Shown: positions 51,121 through 59,788 of the stretch, piece after piece
How the letters are laid out: each line of letters opens with the position of its first letter
How positions within the stretch are numbered: position 1 is the stretch's first letter
NCBI GenBank assembly: GCA_043801445.1
Contig: JAZDMB010000012.1
Span: forward strand, 11,326-75,325
Reading direction: 5' to 3'
DNA from: JAZDFP01 sp043801445
Lineage (GTDB): Bacteria > Planctomycetota > MHYJ01 > JACQXL01
Length of the DNA: 64,000 nt
The notes under the pieces: model-generated
Databases searched by the model: none
What the model was told of the DNA's origin: nothing
Seen by the model: only the letters and a program-made list of their open reading frames with translations
Translations under genes and position numbers: made by a program

Positions 51121-51975
51121 ATGCCATTGAAACCGAATGAAGTAAAGACCGAGCATATTGCTGACCGCGCAGTGATAACATCAAAGATTGCGCCTCTGTC
51201 AGTAGGCAGTAGTCAGTTGGCACCGGGTAGTGTAATTACGGAGAAGATTGCAGATGCGTCAGTGACCCGTGATAAAATCGGAGATGCACAGGTGACCGGC
51301 TCTCGCCTGCGGGATGCCAGTATCACCACTCCGAAAATCGCTAATAATGCCATCACCACAGATAAAATCGGCGTTGGGCAGGTGACCGGCGCCAAGATGG
51401 CAGACAAGACGATAACTGCAGAGAAGATTGCCACCAGCGCGGTGACCACATCCAAAATCGGAGAGTTACAAGTCACGCAAGCCAAGTTGCAGGATGCCAG
51501 TGTCAGCACGCCGAAAATAGCCAATAATGCTGTGACAACACAGAAGATTGTCCTTGGGGCGGTTAACGGTGAGCGGTTAGCGAATGGCGCAGTTAGCACC
51601 GAGAAAATAGTCAATGGCGCAGTGACGCCTGAGAAATTGTCGTTTGTGCCGGGCGGAGCGGTGAGACCATTAGTCCCGCCGGTGGCTACAGGTGAAATAG
51701 CAGATGGCGCGGTGACGAAATCTAAATTGAGTTATAAAGTTATTAGCATCACAATTTCAGCCCAACAAGTAGGCGGGTTATATCCTCCTTTAGGAGACCC
51801 TGATTTGGATGGCGGTGTGATTTTGGGTTACTCTATACCCACAAATCAAGACCAGTTAATTAGGCAACTGTTCCTGTTACCGGGGTTACCGCAAGGCACC
51901 GGTGTTTCAATCTTGCTTAACCAGCCAGCTATAGCGGATAATACATTTGATGTGGTGGTACTAAAAAGTTTATAG
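51121..51975 (+). CDS. KIANGAVT-repeat protein (cassette gene B, copy 2)
   Basis: 284 residues, paralogue of 4385-5386. The opening PNEVKTEHIAD matches, then about 15 repeats such as SVTRDKIGDAQVTGSRL and AVTTQKI. From SFVPGGAVRPLVPPVATGEIADGAV to the end it is almost identical to copy 1 (LGYSIPTNQDQLIRQLFLLP, IADNTFDVVVL). The repeat region is shorter by about 50 residues. A conserved head with a variable stalk resembles fibre-type surface or phage-tail proteins, by analogy only. There is no export signal. AGAAAGGT lies about 11 nt before the ATG. Confidence 0.7.
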   Translation: MPLKPNEVKTEHIADRAVITSKIAPLSVGSSQLAPGSVITEKIADASVTRDKIGDAQVTGSRLRDASITTPKIANNAITTDKIGVGQVTGAKMADKTITAEKIATSAVTTSKIGELQVTQAKLQDASVSTPKIANNAVTTQKIVLGAVNGERLANGAVSTEKIVNGAVTPEKLSFVPGGAVRPLVPPVATGEIADGAVTKSKLSYKVISITISAQQVGGLYPPLGDPDLDGGVILGYSIPTNQDQLIRQLFLLPGLPQGTGVSILLNQPAIADNTFDVVVLKSL

Positions 51976-52060
51976 AGTCTATAGAATTCGTATTGGTTCT
52001 TTCTGTGTTTATCCGTGGTTTCGTTTCGCCGAGTAGTATTGTTTTGTTGTAGTAATGATT

Positions 52061-53062
52061 TTAATATTCCCGTGTTGTAATCATAGTAAACGCTTCAGTG
52101 GAAAATAGAGATTGGTTTATGCTAGTATAATATGCAAAAACAATACGCACCATAATTTGTCTGGCACTGGTTGGTCCTATTATTTGCACCTCAAAACCAT
52201 TAGGGAAACCGTCTCCTGAAGTACTGGCGTTTGCATATTTAGGAACTATATCAGGAGTATGGAATTGAGCAGAGGTATTCCAGGCAACAGATGCAATACC
52301 GGTGCCTAAACTCTGAATGACAGAATGAACTTCATTTTTCTCTATGGTATAACCTGCACTTGCTGAGCCGGCAATACCACCTGTTGCATCAATCGAATAA
52401 AAAGCAGTACTGACTGTATTACGAGGTATCCAGAGATATCTGATTCCGCGATTTGCGTATAGATTGCTTACAAAGGTAGAGCGAGCCGAGCCGACAACAG
52501 GAATTGACATAACCTGGTTATAATCCACAAATTCTATACTCGTCCATTTGGCTAATCGCAGGCTTTTTGGCTTAGTCGCGATAGTACAAGTAATCGGTGA
52601 AAGATAGTAATAAACAAAGGTATAAATGTCCGCCCGGCGTGTTGAACCGCCGGCATTACCAATAAAAGGAGGCGATTCCTTGACGAAAAGTAATGCGTTG
52701 CCTGTTCGGCTCGTTGTAGTGTCATGATGTAAAGTGCCGGTAGAATCAATTAAAGCCAGAGTGGTCGTAGAAAGTGCCGGGTAAGTGGTATCGCTTTGCA
52801 ATTTAGCAAGATACGCCTGACCTAAAGCATCATTTTGCAATAGTATACGTGCCTGAGTGGCATCAATGTTTATTTCGTCTGTTGCACTCTGTCCCCACTG
52901 GGTTAATGAATTCCATGCGTTCATTGAAAAATTAGAGATTTGTGATTGCAAAACAATTTGGTAGGTGCCAACAGCCACAACTGAAAGACAAGCCATTACC
53001 ATCATTAATTCAATAAAAGTCGTCCCTTTTATGCACTTATTATTTGGCATATTGTTTTTCAT
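52061..53062 (-). CDS. Prepilin-type N-terminal domain protein
   Basis: 333 residues. A short leader ends IKG13|TTFIELMMVMACLSVVAVG, a class III prepilin signal with Glu at +5 of the mature protein and a single hydrophobic helix. The rest is a beta-rich globular region (about 300 residues) without recognised domain. It would be processed by prepilin peptidase and inserted in a pseudopilus. Its start overlaps the stop of the upstream giant prepilin (ATGA), so it is co-translated. Confidence 0.85.
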   Translation of the reverse strand: MKNNMPNNKCIKGTTFIELMMVMACLSVVAVGTYQIVLQSQISNFSMNAWNSLTQWGQSATDEINIDATQARILLQNDALGQAYLAKLQSDTTYPALSTTTLALIDSTGTLHHDTTTSRTGNALLFVKESPPFIGNAGGSTRRADIYTFVYYYLSPITCTIATKPKSLRLAKWTSIEFVDYNQVMSIPVVGSARSTFVSNLYANRGIRYLWIPRNTVSTAFYSIDATGGIAGSASAGYTIEKNEVHSVIQSLGTGIASVAWNTSAQFHTPDIVPKYANASTSGDGFPNGFEVQIIGPTSARQIMVRIVFAYYTSINQSLFSTEAFTMITTREY

Positions 53063-56000
53063 CTATTAATAAATATTTTTTGTTGGTGATACGAATAATG
53101 GCAGGTTTGACTATTTCTATACGCTTCCACCATAACGACATAACTGCCTTCTATAAAATAACCGGTGTTAGAAACATCCCAATTGTAGGTCTCGTTTTCT
53201 TCTGTAGTTAGGTCATTAAGCCAGAGTGATTGATTGGGTATACCCGGTGTTGCGGCCGAATTGTCAATAATGTGTTTCCATGACACGCCATTATCACTGG
53301 AATAAAGCAATGCATATTTCAAATCGCTTTCTGTTTCAGTAAACCCTGCAGGATAAGCCGTAGTATATTTTAGTTTGTCCCACCGTGTCCATGTTATTTC
53401 CCATGTGATTGGTATAGTTACCGGATTATTGATTTCGGTAGTTACATTGGGTGTTTTAATTTCTATTCGCGGTAGCTGGACAATCCGGCTCGGGGTTCCG
53501 GTTAATCCGCAGGACAAGAAACTATGCATCAGACTGAGGACGGCGTATCGGGCAATAAATGCCGAGCCGCTTTCTACGGTTTTATCCAGACCATTAACCG
53601 CCATAAAGGCATTAGAACCGCCATTATCTAAACGCAACAAGGAACTTCCTGCCCAGTTAGTGCCATCTTGATGGTCATAAAATTTGGATATTTGTGCTAT
53701 AGCACAGCGAGTGGGCACAGTAGAATAATCCGATATATTGAATTCGGTGGGTACAGCACCCCAATTATTATTAAGTCTGAATGGTCTGCTGATAGATGCA
53801 TTACCGGGCAACGGGAAATTATAACTATTAGCTATTAATAGTCCATCGACGGTAATGTTGCCTGTTGTTCCATCACGACCGGCATGGTTGTAGGTTGAGG
53901 CAGATGTCCCGCTATTAAAGAATGAGGTGCAGCCATATTGATTAGTCCGGCGCACACACTTCAGGTTATCACCGCTTGATGGCCTATAAAATTTAGTTCC
54001 GCGGTTTAAGAATTTAGCTGCGGGAGTACCGCCCGAGGTGCGTATCTCGTGACGCAGTATGCGGACAAACTTGCTGGCACCGCTGCCGCTATTCAGATTC
54101 CCACTTAACGACCACTGGGTGGAATAAACATCATCCGGATATAATTCACCCAACCAAGGCATTCCCCACCAGTATGGAGTAACATTTTCCCTGATATATT
54201 TAACGCCTCCACTCAAATCAGTCGTAATAGATTGTTCATTACGACTACCGGTGCTGCCATCAAACGGCTTTTTGGAAACCGGAATACTATTAGTAAAGCC
54301 ATTAGCCGAGTCATATCCAATCTCATTGCCTAATCCCATATAATAATAAGACCAACCTGTAATTGAGGTCCATGCACAATTTGCACCGGTTAAGGCAGTT
54401 CGGATGAATTGGAAAAAACGAGGCACATCTATTTCCATCATATCACCGCTGAAGCCTCCGGCACCATGCCAGCCATCTGTATCGTTACCAGTGCCAGAAC
54501 CGCTATTACCAATTCGTGTTGCATCAAAACCAGACCATTCACTTACAACATCATTAGTGCCATCTTTGAAATTATCAAAATACCAGTTATAGCCATGATT
54601 AGCCTTGACATCAGCATAAGGACAATGACGCGGGTCACCCTGGAATTGATATCTTTCGCTGAATGGCACTGCATTAGCCGAATCATTCCGCCAGATATAT
54701 GTAGTTGAGACATCTGCCGGTTTATTTCTGAGTAAGGTTGGCCACATCACACCAGTGGTTACATCATCATTAATTCTGGTTTGGAAGCCTATTACTCTAC
54801 CAGTGGTTCCAAATTCCCGGTCTACAGCTGTCTGCGAAATGGTAATTACCCATCGTGCTGTATTTTTAGGTTTATCTGCTAATGTTGAGGTAAGGTTAAG
54901 ACTGAAATTAGTGCCTGAAACAGGGCAGGGAATATAATCCATATTATACAATCTTCGCGTCGTATCTAATCCACCATTCCCTGTTACTTCAGGTGTGCGT
55001 AACGGTGTATTATAAAGTCTTATAATCGTATAATCATCATCAGCATCATAATTAACCGTGGCATACATCTGTGTGCCTGTTGGTGTATCAGGTGCCGGGC
55101 TAATAACCGAATAAGTAATTGTCGGGTATTGAGGAGTAATACCTCCTTTAATTGCATCAATAGTAATATCGCCTGCCGTTGTTAAATTTACTTGCGGTAT
55201 GACAATACTTATTGGAACAGTCATAAGATTATTGCCGGCGATGGATGGGTCTGCCAGATAGGCATAAACACGAAGTTTGAGGTTTTCAGCCAATCCATAA
55301 CGTAGGTTTTCAGGGTGAGTAACAATACGCCATTGAGAATAAGTGTCAGGGTCTTTGGCTGCATCTGAATAATTCCTGATGGATGGCATCGGAAGTAACT
55401 CACCGTGTAGATTGATAAAAAGAGAATTTCGATATTTTCCGGGGTTAAGAACCATATCGTCTAATAGTAACCTATAAGTAGGAGTATCTACTTGTTCAGT
55501 CCCGGCAGCCACCCGTTGTTGATATAATGCCGCCTCTGCCGGATAACGCATTGCATGATTATACTGGTCTGCTAATGTATAAGGATAAGGATTATTGGTA
55601 GCGTGGTAATTGTTGGTTGTAGTCCCATCAATATTGACTCGAGCTTTCACATTAGAAGGCACATAATATTGTGTGGCGGCTGAACCAGAGGGCATTGTTC
55701 CGGGATAAAAATAAACATAATTAATATTTTGATTGGAGTCTACAGCATCATTGAAGAAGGGTTGATATTCCTGGTCACGGCCATAAGCTGATTTGGTAAT
55801 CCAGTGTTGCCTATATTCCATTCCCGGATTACGAGACTGCATATCACTCAGAGCATTTTCAATAAATGGTTTAAGATATGCCAGATATACCCACCAGCCT
55901 GGAATATTTTCTAAACATAAAAGATAAATATCATAAACCTGTGTAGGCGGCGCCGTATCACCCAGAGTGGTTACGACTGAAGAAATATCCGCCATGATTG

Positions 56001-56517
56001 ACCTGTCATTACTGCCCGGTTCGGTCAGAAATATTTTTACCGTCACGATTCGCACATTAGATGCCTGAAAAGACGGGAATTTACGCACCGTAATTCTGCG
56101 GGCGTAACGCCACCGGTTAGATAACCATTTATTCCCGCTTATAATATCTGCCGGATCAGCTATTGTCTGGTCAATTGTTAAAAATGGCGATGTGCCGATT
56201 CCGTCATCAAAGACATCTAAAACTTGAGCTCCACCGGTAGATTCGTGACCATCAGCATAGGCGCGTAATTCATTCACCATAGAAATTGCTTTTTGAATCG
56301 CAAAGGCATGGTCTTCATTCATCACCATGACATTTTGCGATGTAGTAATAAATTGGATGCCTGCAACGAGCACAATCGTGATGATAGACATCGAGATGAT
56401 TAATTCTAAGAAAGAAAATCCAGCCTCGGCGGGATAACTTCTGCCACGAAGGCACGAAGGCACCAAGAATAAATTAGTTTTTCTTCTTTGTGTCTTTGTG
56501 TCTTGGTGGCTAATCAT
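53059..56517 (-). CDS. Giant prepilin-like protein (1152 residues)
   Basis: The prepilin signal is AEAG33|FSFLELIISMSIITIVLVAG with Glu at +5. It is preceded by an unusual 32-residue leader, MISHQDTKTQRRK onward, encoded by an inverted-repeat element (56443-56510). After the pilin helix come about 1100 residues. They include Ser/Thr/Asn-rich, probably extracellular beta domains and an Ig-like C-terminal part (VTIPITWEITWTRWD, YALLYSSDNGVSWKHIID). It may act as a tip adhesin or as a large minor pseudopilin. AAGAAG lies about 7 nt before the ATG. It sits between the PilX-like and the smaller prepilin genes. Confidence 0.8.
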   Translation of the reverse strand: MISHQDTKTQRRKTNLFLVPSCLRGRSYPAEAGFSFLELIISMSIITIVLVAGIQFITTSQNVMVMNEDHAFAIQKAISMVNELRAYADGHESTGGAQVLDVFDDGIGTSPFLTIDQTIADPADIISGNKWLSNRWRYARRITVRKFPSFQASNVRIVTVKIFLTEPGSNDRSIMADISSVVTTLGDTAPPTQVYDIYLLCLENIPGWWVYLAYLKPFIENALSDMQSRNPGMEYRQHWITKSAYGRDQEYQPFFNDAVDSNQNINYVYFYPGTMPSGSAATQYYVPSNVKARVNIDGTTTNNYHATNNPYPYTLADQYNHAMRYPAEAALYQQRVAAGTEQVDTPTYRLLLDDMVLNPGKYRNSLFINLHGELLPMPSIRNYSDAAKDPDTYSQWRIVTHPENLRYGLAENLKLRVYAYLADPSIAGNNLMTVPISIVIPQVNLTTAGDITIDAIKGGITPQYPTITYSVISPAPDTPTGTQMYATVNYDADDDYTIIRLYNTPLRTPEVTGNGGLDTTRRLYNMDYIPCPVSGTNFSLNLTSTLADKPKNTARWVITISQTAVDREFGTTGRVIGFQTRINDDVTTGVMWPTLLRNKPADVSTTYIWRNDSANAVPFSERYQFQGDPRHCPYADVKANHGYNWYFDNFKDGTNDVVSEWSGFDATRIGNSGSGTGNDTDGWHGAGGFSGDMMEIDVPRFFQFIRTALTGANCAWTSITGWSYYYMGLGNEIGYDSANGFTNSIPVSKKPFDGSTGSRNEQSITTDLSGGVKYIRENVTPYWWGMPWLGELYPDDVYSTQWSLSGNLNSGSGASKFVRILRHEIRTSGGTPAAKFLNRGTKFYRPSSGDNLKCVRRTNQYGCTSFFNSGTSASTYNHAGRDGTTGNITVDGLLIANSYNFPLPGNASISRPFRLNNNWGAVPTEFNISDYSTVPTRCAIAQISKFYDHQDGTNWAGSSLLRLDNGGSNAFMAVNGLDKTVESGSAFIARYAVLSLMHSFLSCGLTGTPSRIVQLPRIEIKTPNVTTEINNPVTIPITWEITWTRWDKLKYTTAYPAGFTETESDLKYALLYSSDNGVSWKHIIDNSAATPGIPNQSLWLNDLTTEENETYNWDVSNTGYFIEGSYVVMVEAYRNSQTCHYSYHQQKIFINR
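56443..56510. repeat. Inverted-repeat element overlapping the giant prepilin start
   Basis: GCCACGAAGGCACGAAGGCA on the plus strand and TTTGTGTCTTTGTGTCTTGG then TGGC form the arms. On the minus strand the element supplies codons 3-25 of the prepilin leader. Confidence 0.85.
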
Positions 56518-56533
56518 AAATCTTCTTATATAA

Positions 56534-57682
56534 TTATTGCACTATATAGATTCCCTTGGCAAATCGGTATTGACCGGTATATGTCCTAATCTGTTGCAGG
56601 ATACTTGAATCATAGTCTATTTCAGCGATGTCACCTGTGCTTTCCATATTAACTTGACCTTTAGTAATAACAGAACCGCTAATCATAGATGGTCCATGTT
56701 GATGGTACTGTCCGTTACAATAGATAACACCATTATAAGATGAACTGCTATTGGCGGCGATTGTCATATTACCTGTAATATAAAAGATACCCGTACCATT
56801 TAGTGGTGTGGATGAGTTAAAGGTTGCATTGCCTTCAAAGAAAACAATCTTATAATCAGGTATGGGATTGGGCAAATCATCAACTGAAGTAACATAATAA
56901 TCGGCAATAGATTTTAGAGTAGATTCAGAAACGCCAAAGACTTGTTCACAAGAATCATAATAAGGCGAGAGTTGTGATTTTGCCGTAGGCGTGCCTGTTA
57001 CTGTTGCGTTCGGGTTAATATTTGGTGTGCCGGCCCCAGCCGGATAAACAATACCATAGTGGCTACCGCCGATAATTTTAACATCATTTCCAATAACTGT
57101 TTGTGAAGGATTACCATCACAGAGGGCAGCTTCGGCTGGTAAGACTAAACTCACTCTTCGAATCTCTGTTGCCACACGCATAGAACCTATAACACGATTA
57201 GGAGATACATTATATGCTTTAGTAGGGTCTGATTTAAGATAGATGTATCCTGTTGATTCGATATACCACATCGTACCGGTGCCGATTAAACCTCTTTGAG
57301 CAGAGATATCTAATACTGTGGAACTTATAACCTCATAACGACCATAGATACCGGAACTTTGTTCCATTTCAATTTCACGAACGATACCAATTGCTGGGTC
57401 ATCCGTATCATTGACAGGAGGAATAGCAGCGAGATTGAGTTGAGGATTGAAAGTCGCTACCGGTTGTGCAGTCTGGCGTCTGAACCACGCTAATGCGTCA
57501 AAAAGACCTGCTTTGGCTATGCCGGTGGTTTGACCATAGTATTCCATGTGAGATTCAAGAAGATTAACGGTATTTTGCAGTAAAGCTGTACCCACAGTAA
57601 TAGAACCTAACATTAATACCATTGCCAACATAACCCAGACAAGAGTGGAACCTTTATTACAATGAAAAGGGTATGTTATCAT
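56534..57682 (-). CDS. PilX-like minor pseudopilin
   Basis: 382 residues. The leader ends NKG11|STLVWVMLAMVLMLGSITVG; position +5 is Trp rather than Glu, as in PilX/GspK-type proteins. The remaining region (EMEQSSGIYGRYEVISS; GTGIFYITGNMTIAANSS) is beta-rich and resembles the exported part of PilX-like proteins. It is first in the pseudopilin operon, 16 nt before the giant prepilin, behind a good promoter. Confidence 0.78.
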   Translation of the reverse strand: MITYPFHCNKGSTLVWVMLAMVLMLGSITVGTALLQNTVNLLESHMEYYGQTTGIAKAGLFDALAWFRRQTAQPVATFNPQLNLAAIPPVNDTDDPAIGIVREIEMEQSSGIYGRYEVISSTVLDISAQRGLIGTGTMWYIESTGYIYLKSDPTKAYNVSPNRVIGSMRVATEIRRVSLVLPAEAALCDGNPSQTVIGNDVKIIGGSHYGIVYPAGAGTPNINPNATVTGTPTAKSQLSPYYDSCEQVFGVSESTLKSIADYYVTSVDDLPNPIPDYKIVFFEGNATFNSSTPLNGTGIFYITGNMTIAANSSSSYNGVIYCNGQYHQHGPSMISGSVITKGQVNMESTGDIAEIDYDSSILQQIRTYTGQYRFAKGIYIVQ

Positions 57683-57724
57683 AACGATTTATCAAATATT
57701 TATAATTTAGTTATTTCTATACAT

Positions 57725-57752
57725 AATATACCATAATATTAGTTATTGTCAA
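57725..57752 (-). promoter_or_regulatory. Promoter of the pseudopilin operon
   Basis: Minus strand TTGACA (57747-57752), 16-nt spacer, TATATT (57725-57730); leader of about 36 nt before the ATG at 57682. Confidence 0.65.
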
Positions 57753-58071
57753 TGTGTATTTCACTATTGGCATAAAATTTTGGTTCTTTTGCAAATAAAT
57801 TGTTTACGTCTTCAACGCAAGTGGCAGTTTTCAATGGGGCAAATTAAGAGATACTTTAAGTTCAGAGAGTATGGTACAATAGGCGGTTTTTTGCGATAGA
57901 CAATATAATTCTTATCAAGAACAATGTGCCTTTGTGGTTAACTTTTATACTTTCCTATTTTGTGGTTGACTTGCCCCGTTAGAAAGAACCACAAATAAAG
58001 ATAAAGATATAAGTTGCTTGTTAAAACATAACGCAGAACTTTCTAACAGGCTATGAAGCTAACAAAACTTG
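57753..58071. other. Gene-free stretch, possible degenerate element
   Basis: No ORF. AATGGGGCAAATTAA near 57832 is partly inverted as TTGACTTGCCCCGTT near 57968, and GTGGCAGTTTTCAAT near 57822 recalls the ends of IS21-type elements, but no transposase trace is present. Confidence 0.3.
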
Positions 58072-58293
58072 CTACCGCTTGAACGGCTTGGTTATCAGAT
58101 TGCCCTTTTCGTCTCTGGTCAAAACCTCTATCTTCTTCTCCATTGCCGAGAGTATCTCATAGCATTTTTTCAGTGCTTTGATACCCGCTTCATATTTTTC
58201 CAGAGATTTTTCAAGGTCAACATTGCCCTCTTCCAGTTCAGATACGATATTTTCAACCTCTGCCAGATAGTCTTCAAAACGTTCTTTTTTCAC
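58072..58293 (-). CDS. xseB: Exodeoxyribonuclease VII small subunit
   Basis: 73-residue helical partner of XseA in exonuclease VII. FEDYLAEVENIVSELEEGNVDLEKSLEKYEAGI is the family signature. The start is a GTG with AAGGA about 9 nt upstream. An inverted-repeat element (58312-58452) separates it from xseA. Confidence 0.93.
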   Translation of the reverse strand: MKKERFEDYLAEVENIVSELEEGNVDLEKSLEKYEAGIKALKKCYEILSAMEKKIEVLTRDEKGNLITKPFKR

Positions 58294-58311
58294 ATATCAC
58301 ATCCTTCTGTA

Positions 58312-58452
58312 GCCACAGAGGCACAGAGAACACAGAGAGTAAAAAAATATATTATAAAGAAACCATGAACCCAAGAGGAAAATTCCTTTTTTCCTGGATT
58401 CCTTATAAATAATATTTCTTGTATTTCTCTGTGAACTCCGTGTCTCTGTGGC
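58312..58452. repeat. Inverted-repeat element between xseA and xseB
   Basis: The left arm is GCCACAGAGGCACAGAGAAC and the right arm CTCTGTGAACTCCGTGTCTC then TGTGGC. The interior (about 90 bp) is AT-rich with no ORF. Same family as 1980-2112. Confidence 0.8.
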
Positions 58453-58460
58453 AAGCATAA

Positions 58461-59762
58461 TTACGAAGTTTTATTGTTTTCCTTTACTGTAGATTTAATC
58501 TGCCCATCGGTTAATTGCGTTATGATATCTTCACCGATATTAACCTGCTTAACAGATTTTAGAATCTGGTTATTTCTTTTCAGTCGGGTAATGGAATAAC
58601 CGCGGGAAAGCACATTCAACGGTGATAGGTTATTCAATCTTGCTGCTTTATTTGAGATAATCAAAGACGATGTTTCTATCTTTTGCTTGAGATAATTCGT
58701 TAGTTTATCTGATAATTCATCCAGCCGTTGATAGTATTCACGGATTTTATTCTGAGGCGTCTGCCAGCCGTAACTTTTATTGAGCCCATCTAATTTGGCT
58801 TTAGATGCTTCTATCTGATAATGCAAGGAGTCAATGAGTTTCTGATGTAGATGTTCCAGTCTTTCAATAAGTTCTGATTTTATGGGCAGGACAATCTCTG
58901 CTGCCTCGGATGGCGTCAGGGCGCGTTTGTCCGCAACCATATCTGCAATGGTATAGTCTATTTCGTGTCCGACTGCAGAGATAACCGGTATTCCGGAACG
59001 GCTGATTGCCCGTGCTACGATTTCCTCATTAAAAGCCCAGAGGTCTTCTGCACTGCCTCCCCCACGCCCTACTATCAGGACATCAGGTCGGTAGCAGTCT
59101 TTTTCTTGCTGCCCTGTGCCATAGGCAGATCCGCCTCTGGCGGACAAGTAAGATAGATGAGAGAAGTCGTCAATCGCCTGACTGATTTCTTCTTTGGCTC
59201 CCCCACCCTGAACTTTGACCGGATAGATAATGATATGGACTGTCGGGAAACGGCGGTCAATGATATTCAGGATATCCTGTAATGCCGCACCTGAAATGGA
59301 GGTAACAATACCGATGGTGTTCGGTAGAAAAGGAATCGGTTTCTTCCGGCTTTCGTCAAACAGGCCTTCCGATTCTAATTGTTTCTTGAGTTGTTCAAAG
59401 GCGATTTGCAATGCCCCTATTCCTTTGGGCTCAGCCGAATCAACGATTATCTGATAATCACCGGATTTTTTATAGACGCTCACCCTGCCGAAGATGATTA
59501 TGTCCAGACCATCCTGTATCCTGAATTTTAAGACTCGGCGGGTGGAATCAAACAGGACACACCTAATCTGGCTGGATTCATCCTTGATGGAAAAATAAAG
59601 ATGGCCTGAGACGGGCTGGCGCAGATTGGAAACCTGTCCGCTGACCCAGACCGCACCGATAGTCTTTTCCAGGCAGGATTTAATCTGTTCGCTTAATTCC
59701 GATACGGTGAGTATTTTCTTTTTAGGTGCAAATAAAGACAGGGTTTTATTGTCTGGAATCAT
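58461..59762 (-). CDS. xseA: Exodeoxyribonuclease VII large subunit, with element-encoded insertion
   Basis: Degrades single-stranded DNA together with XseB. 433 residues: an N-terminal OB fold (VSELSEQIKSCLEKTIGAVWVSGQVSNLRQP) and a catalytic core with IGIVTSISGAALQDILNII, DVLIVGRGGGSAEDLWAFNEE and ISAVGHEIDYTIADMVADKRA. A coiled coil follows and the end is LSRGYSITRL. Just before DVLIVGRGGGS, residues about 204-225 (ARGGSAYGTGQQEKDCY) are encoded by the two-hairpin element at 59088-59150. I recognise no equivalent of this segment in XseA proteins. The reading frame is intact, so the gene is probably functional. Confidence 0.93.
   Translation of the reverse strand: MIPDNKTLSLFAPKKKILTVSELSEQIKSCLEKTIGAVWVSGQVSNLRQPVSGHLYFSIKDESSQIRCVLFDSTRRVLKFRIQDGLDIIIFGRVSVYKKSGDYQIIVDSAEPKGIGALQIAFEQLKKQLESEGLFDESRKKPIPFLPNTIGIVTSISGAALQDILNIIDRRFPTVHIIIYPVKVQGGGAKEEISQAIDDFSHLSYLSARGGSAYGTGQQEKDCYRPDVLIVGRGGGSAEDLWAFNEEIVARAISRSGIPVISAVGHEIDYTIADMVADKRALTPSEAAEIVLPIKSELIERLEHLHQKLIDSLHYQIEASKAKLDGLNKSYGWQTPQNKIREYYQRLDELSDKLTNYLKQKIETSSLIISNKAARLNNLSPLNVLSRGYSITRLKRNNQILKSVKQVNIGEDIITQLTDGQIKSTVKENNKTS
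59088..59150 (-). repeat. Dispersed two-hairpin element, copy D, inside xseA
   Basis: On the minus strand: GTCCGCCAGAGGCGGATCTG, CCTATGGCACAGGGCAGCAA, GAAAAAGACTGCTACCGAC. CCGCC/GGCGG and CTGCC/GGCAG stems. It is read in a different frame from copies A and B, yet the nucleotide match to intergenic copy C is closest. Confidence 0.85.
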
Positions 59763-59788
59763 TGGATAGCCAATAGATTGAATAAGTT

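Noticed and set aside
57753..58071. IS21-family remnant
   Set aside because: GTGGCAGTTTTCAAT is suggestive but there is no istA/istB trace and the inverted ends are poorly matched.
59075..59260. Small minus-strand ORF inside xseA containing LPMAQGSKKKTATD
   Set aside because: It is the palindromic element read in its other frame; useful as evidence for the repeat, not as a gene.
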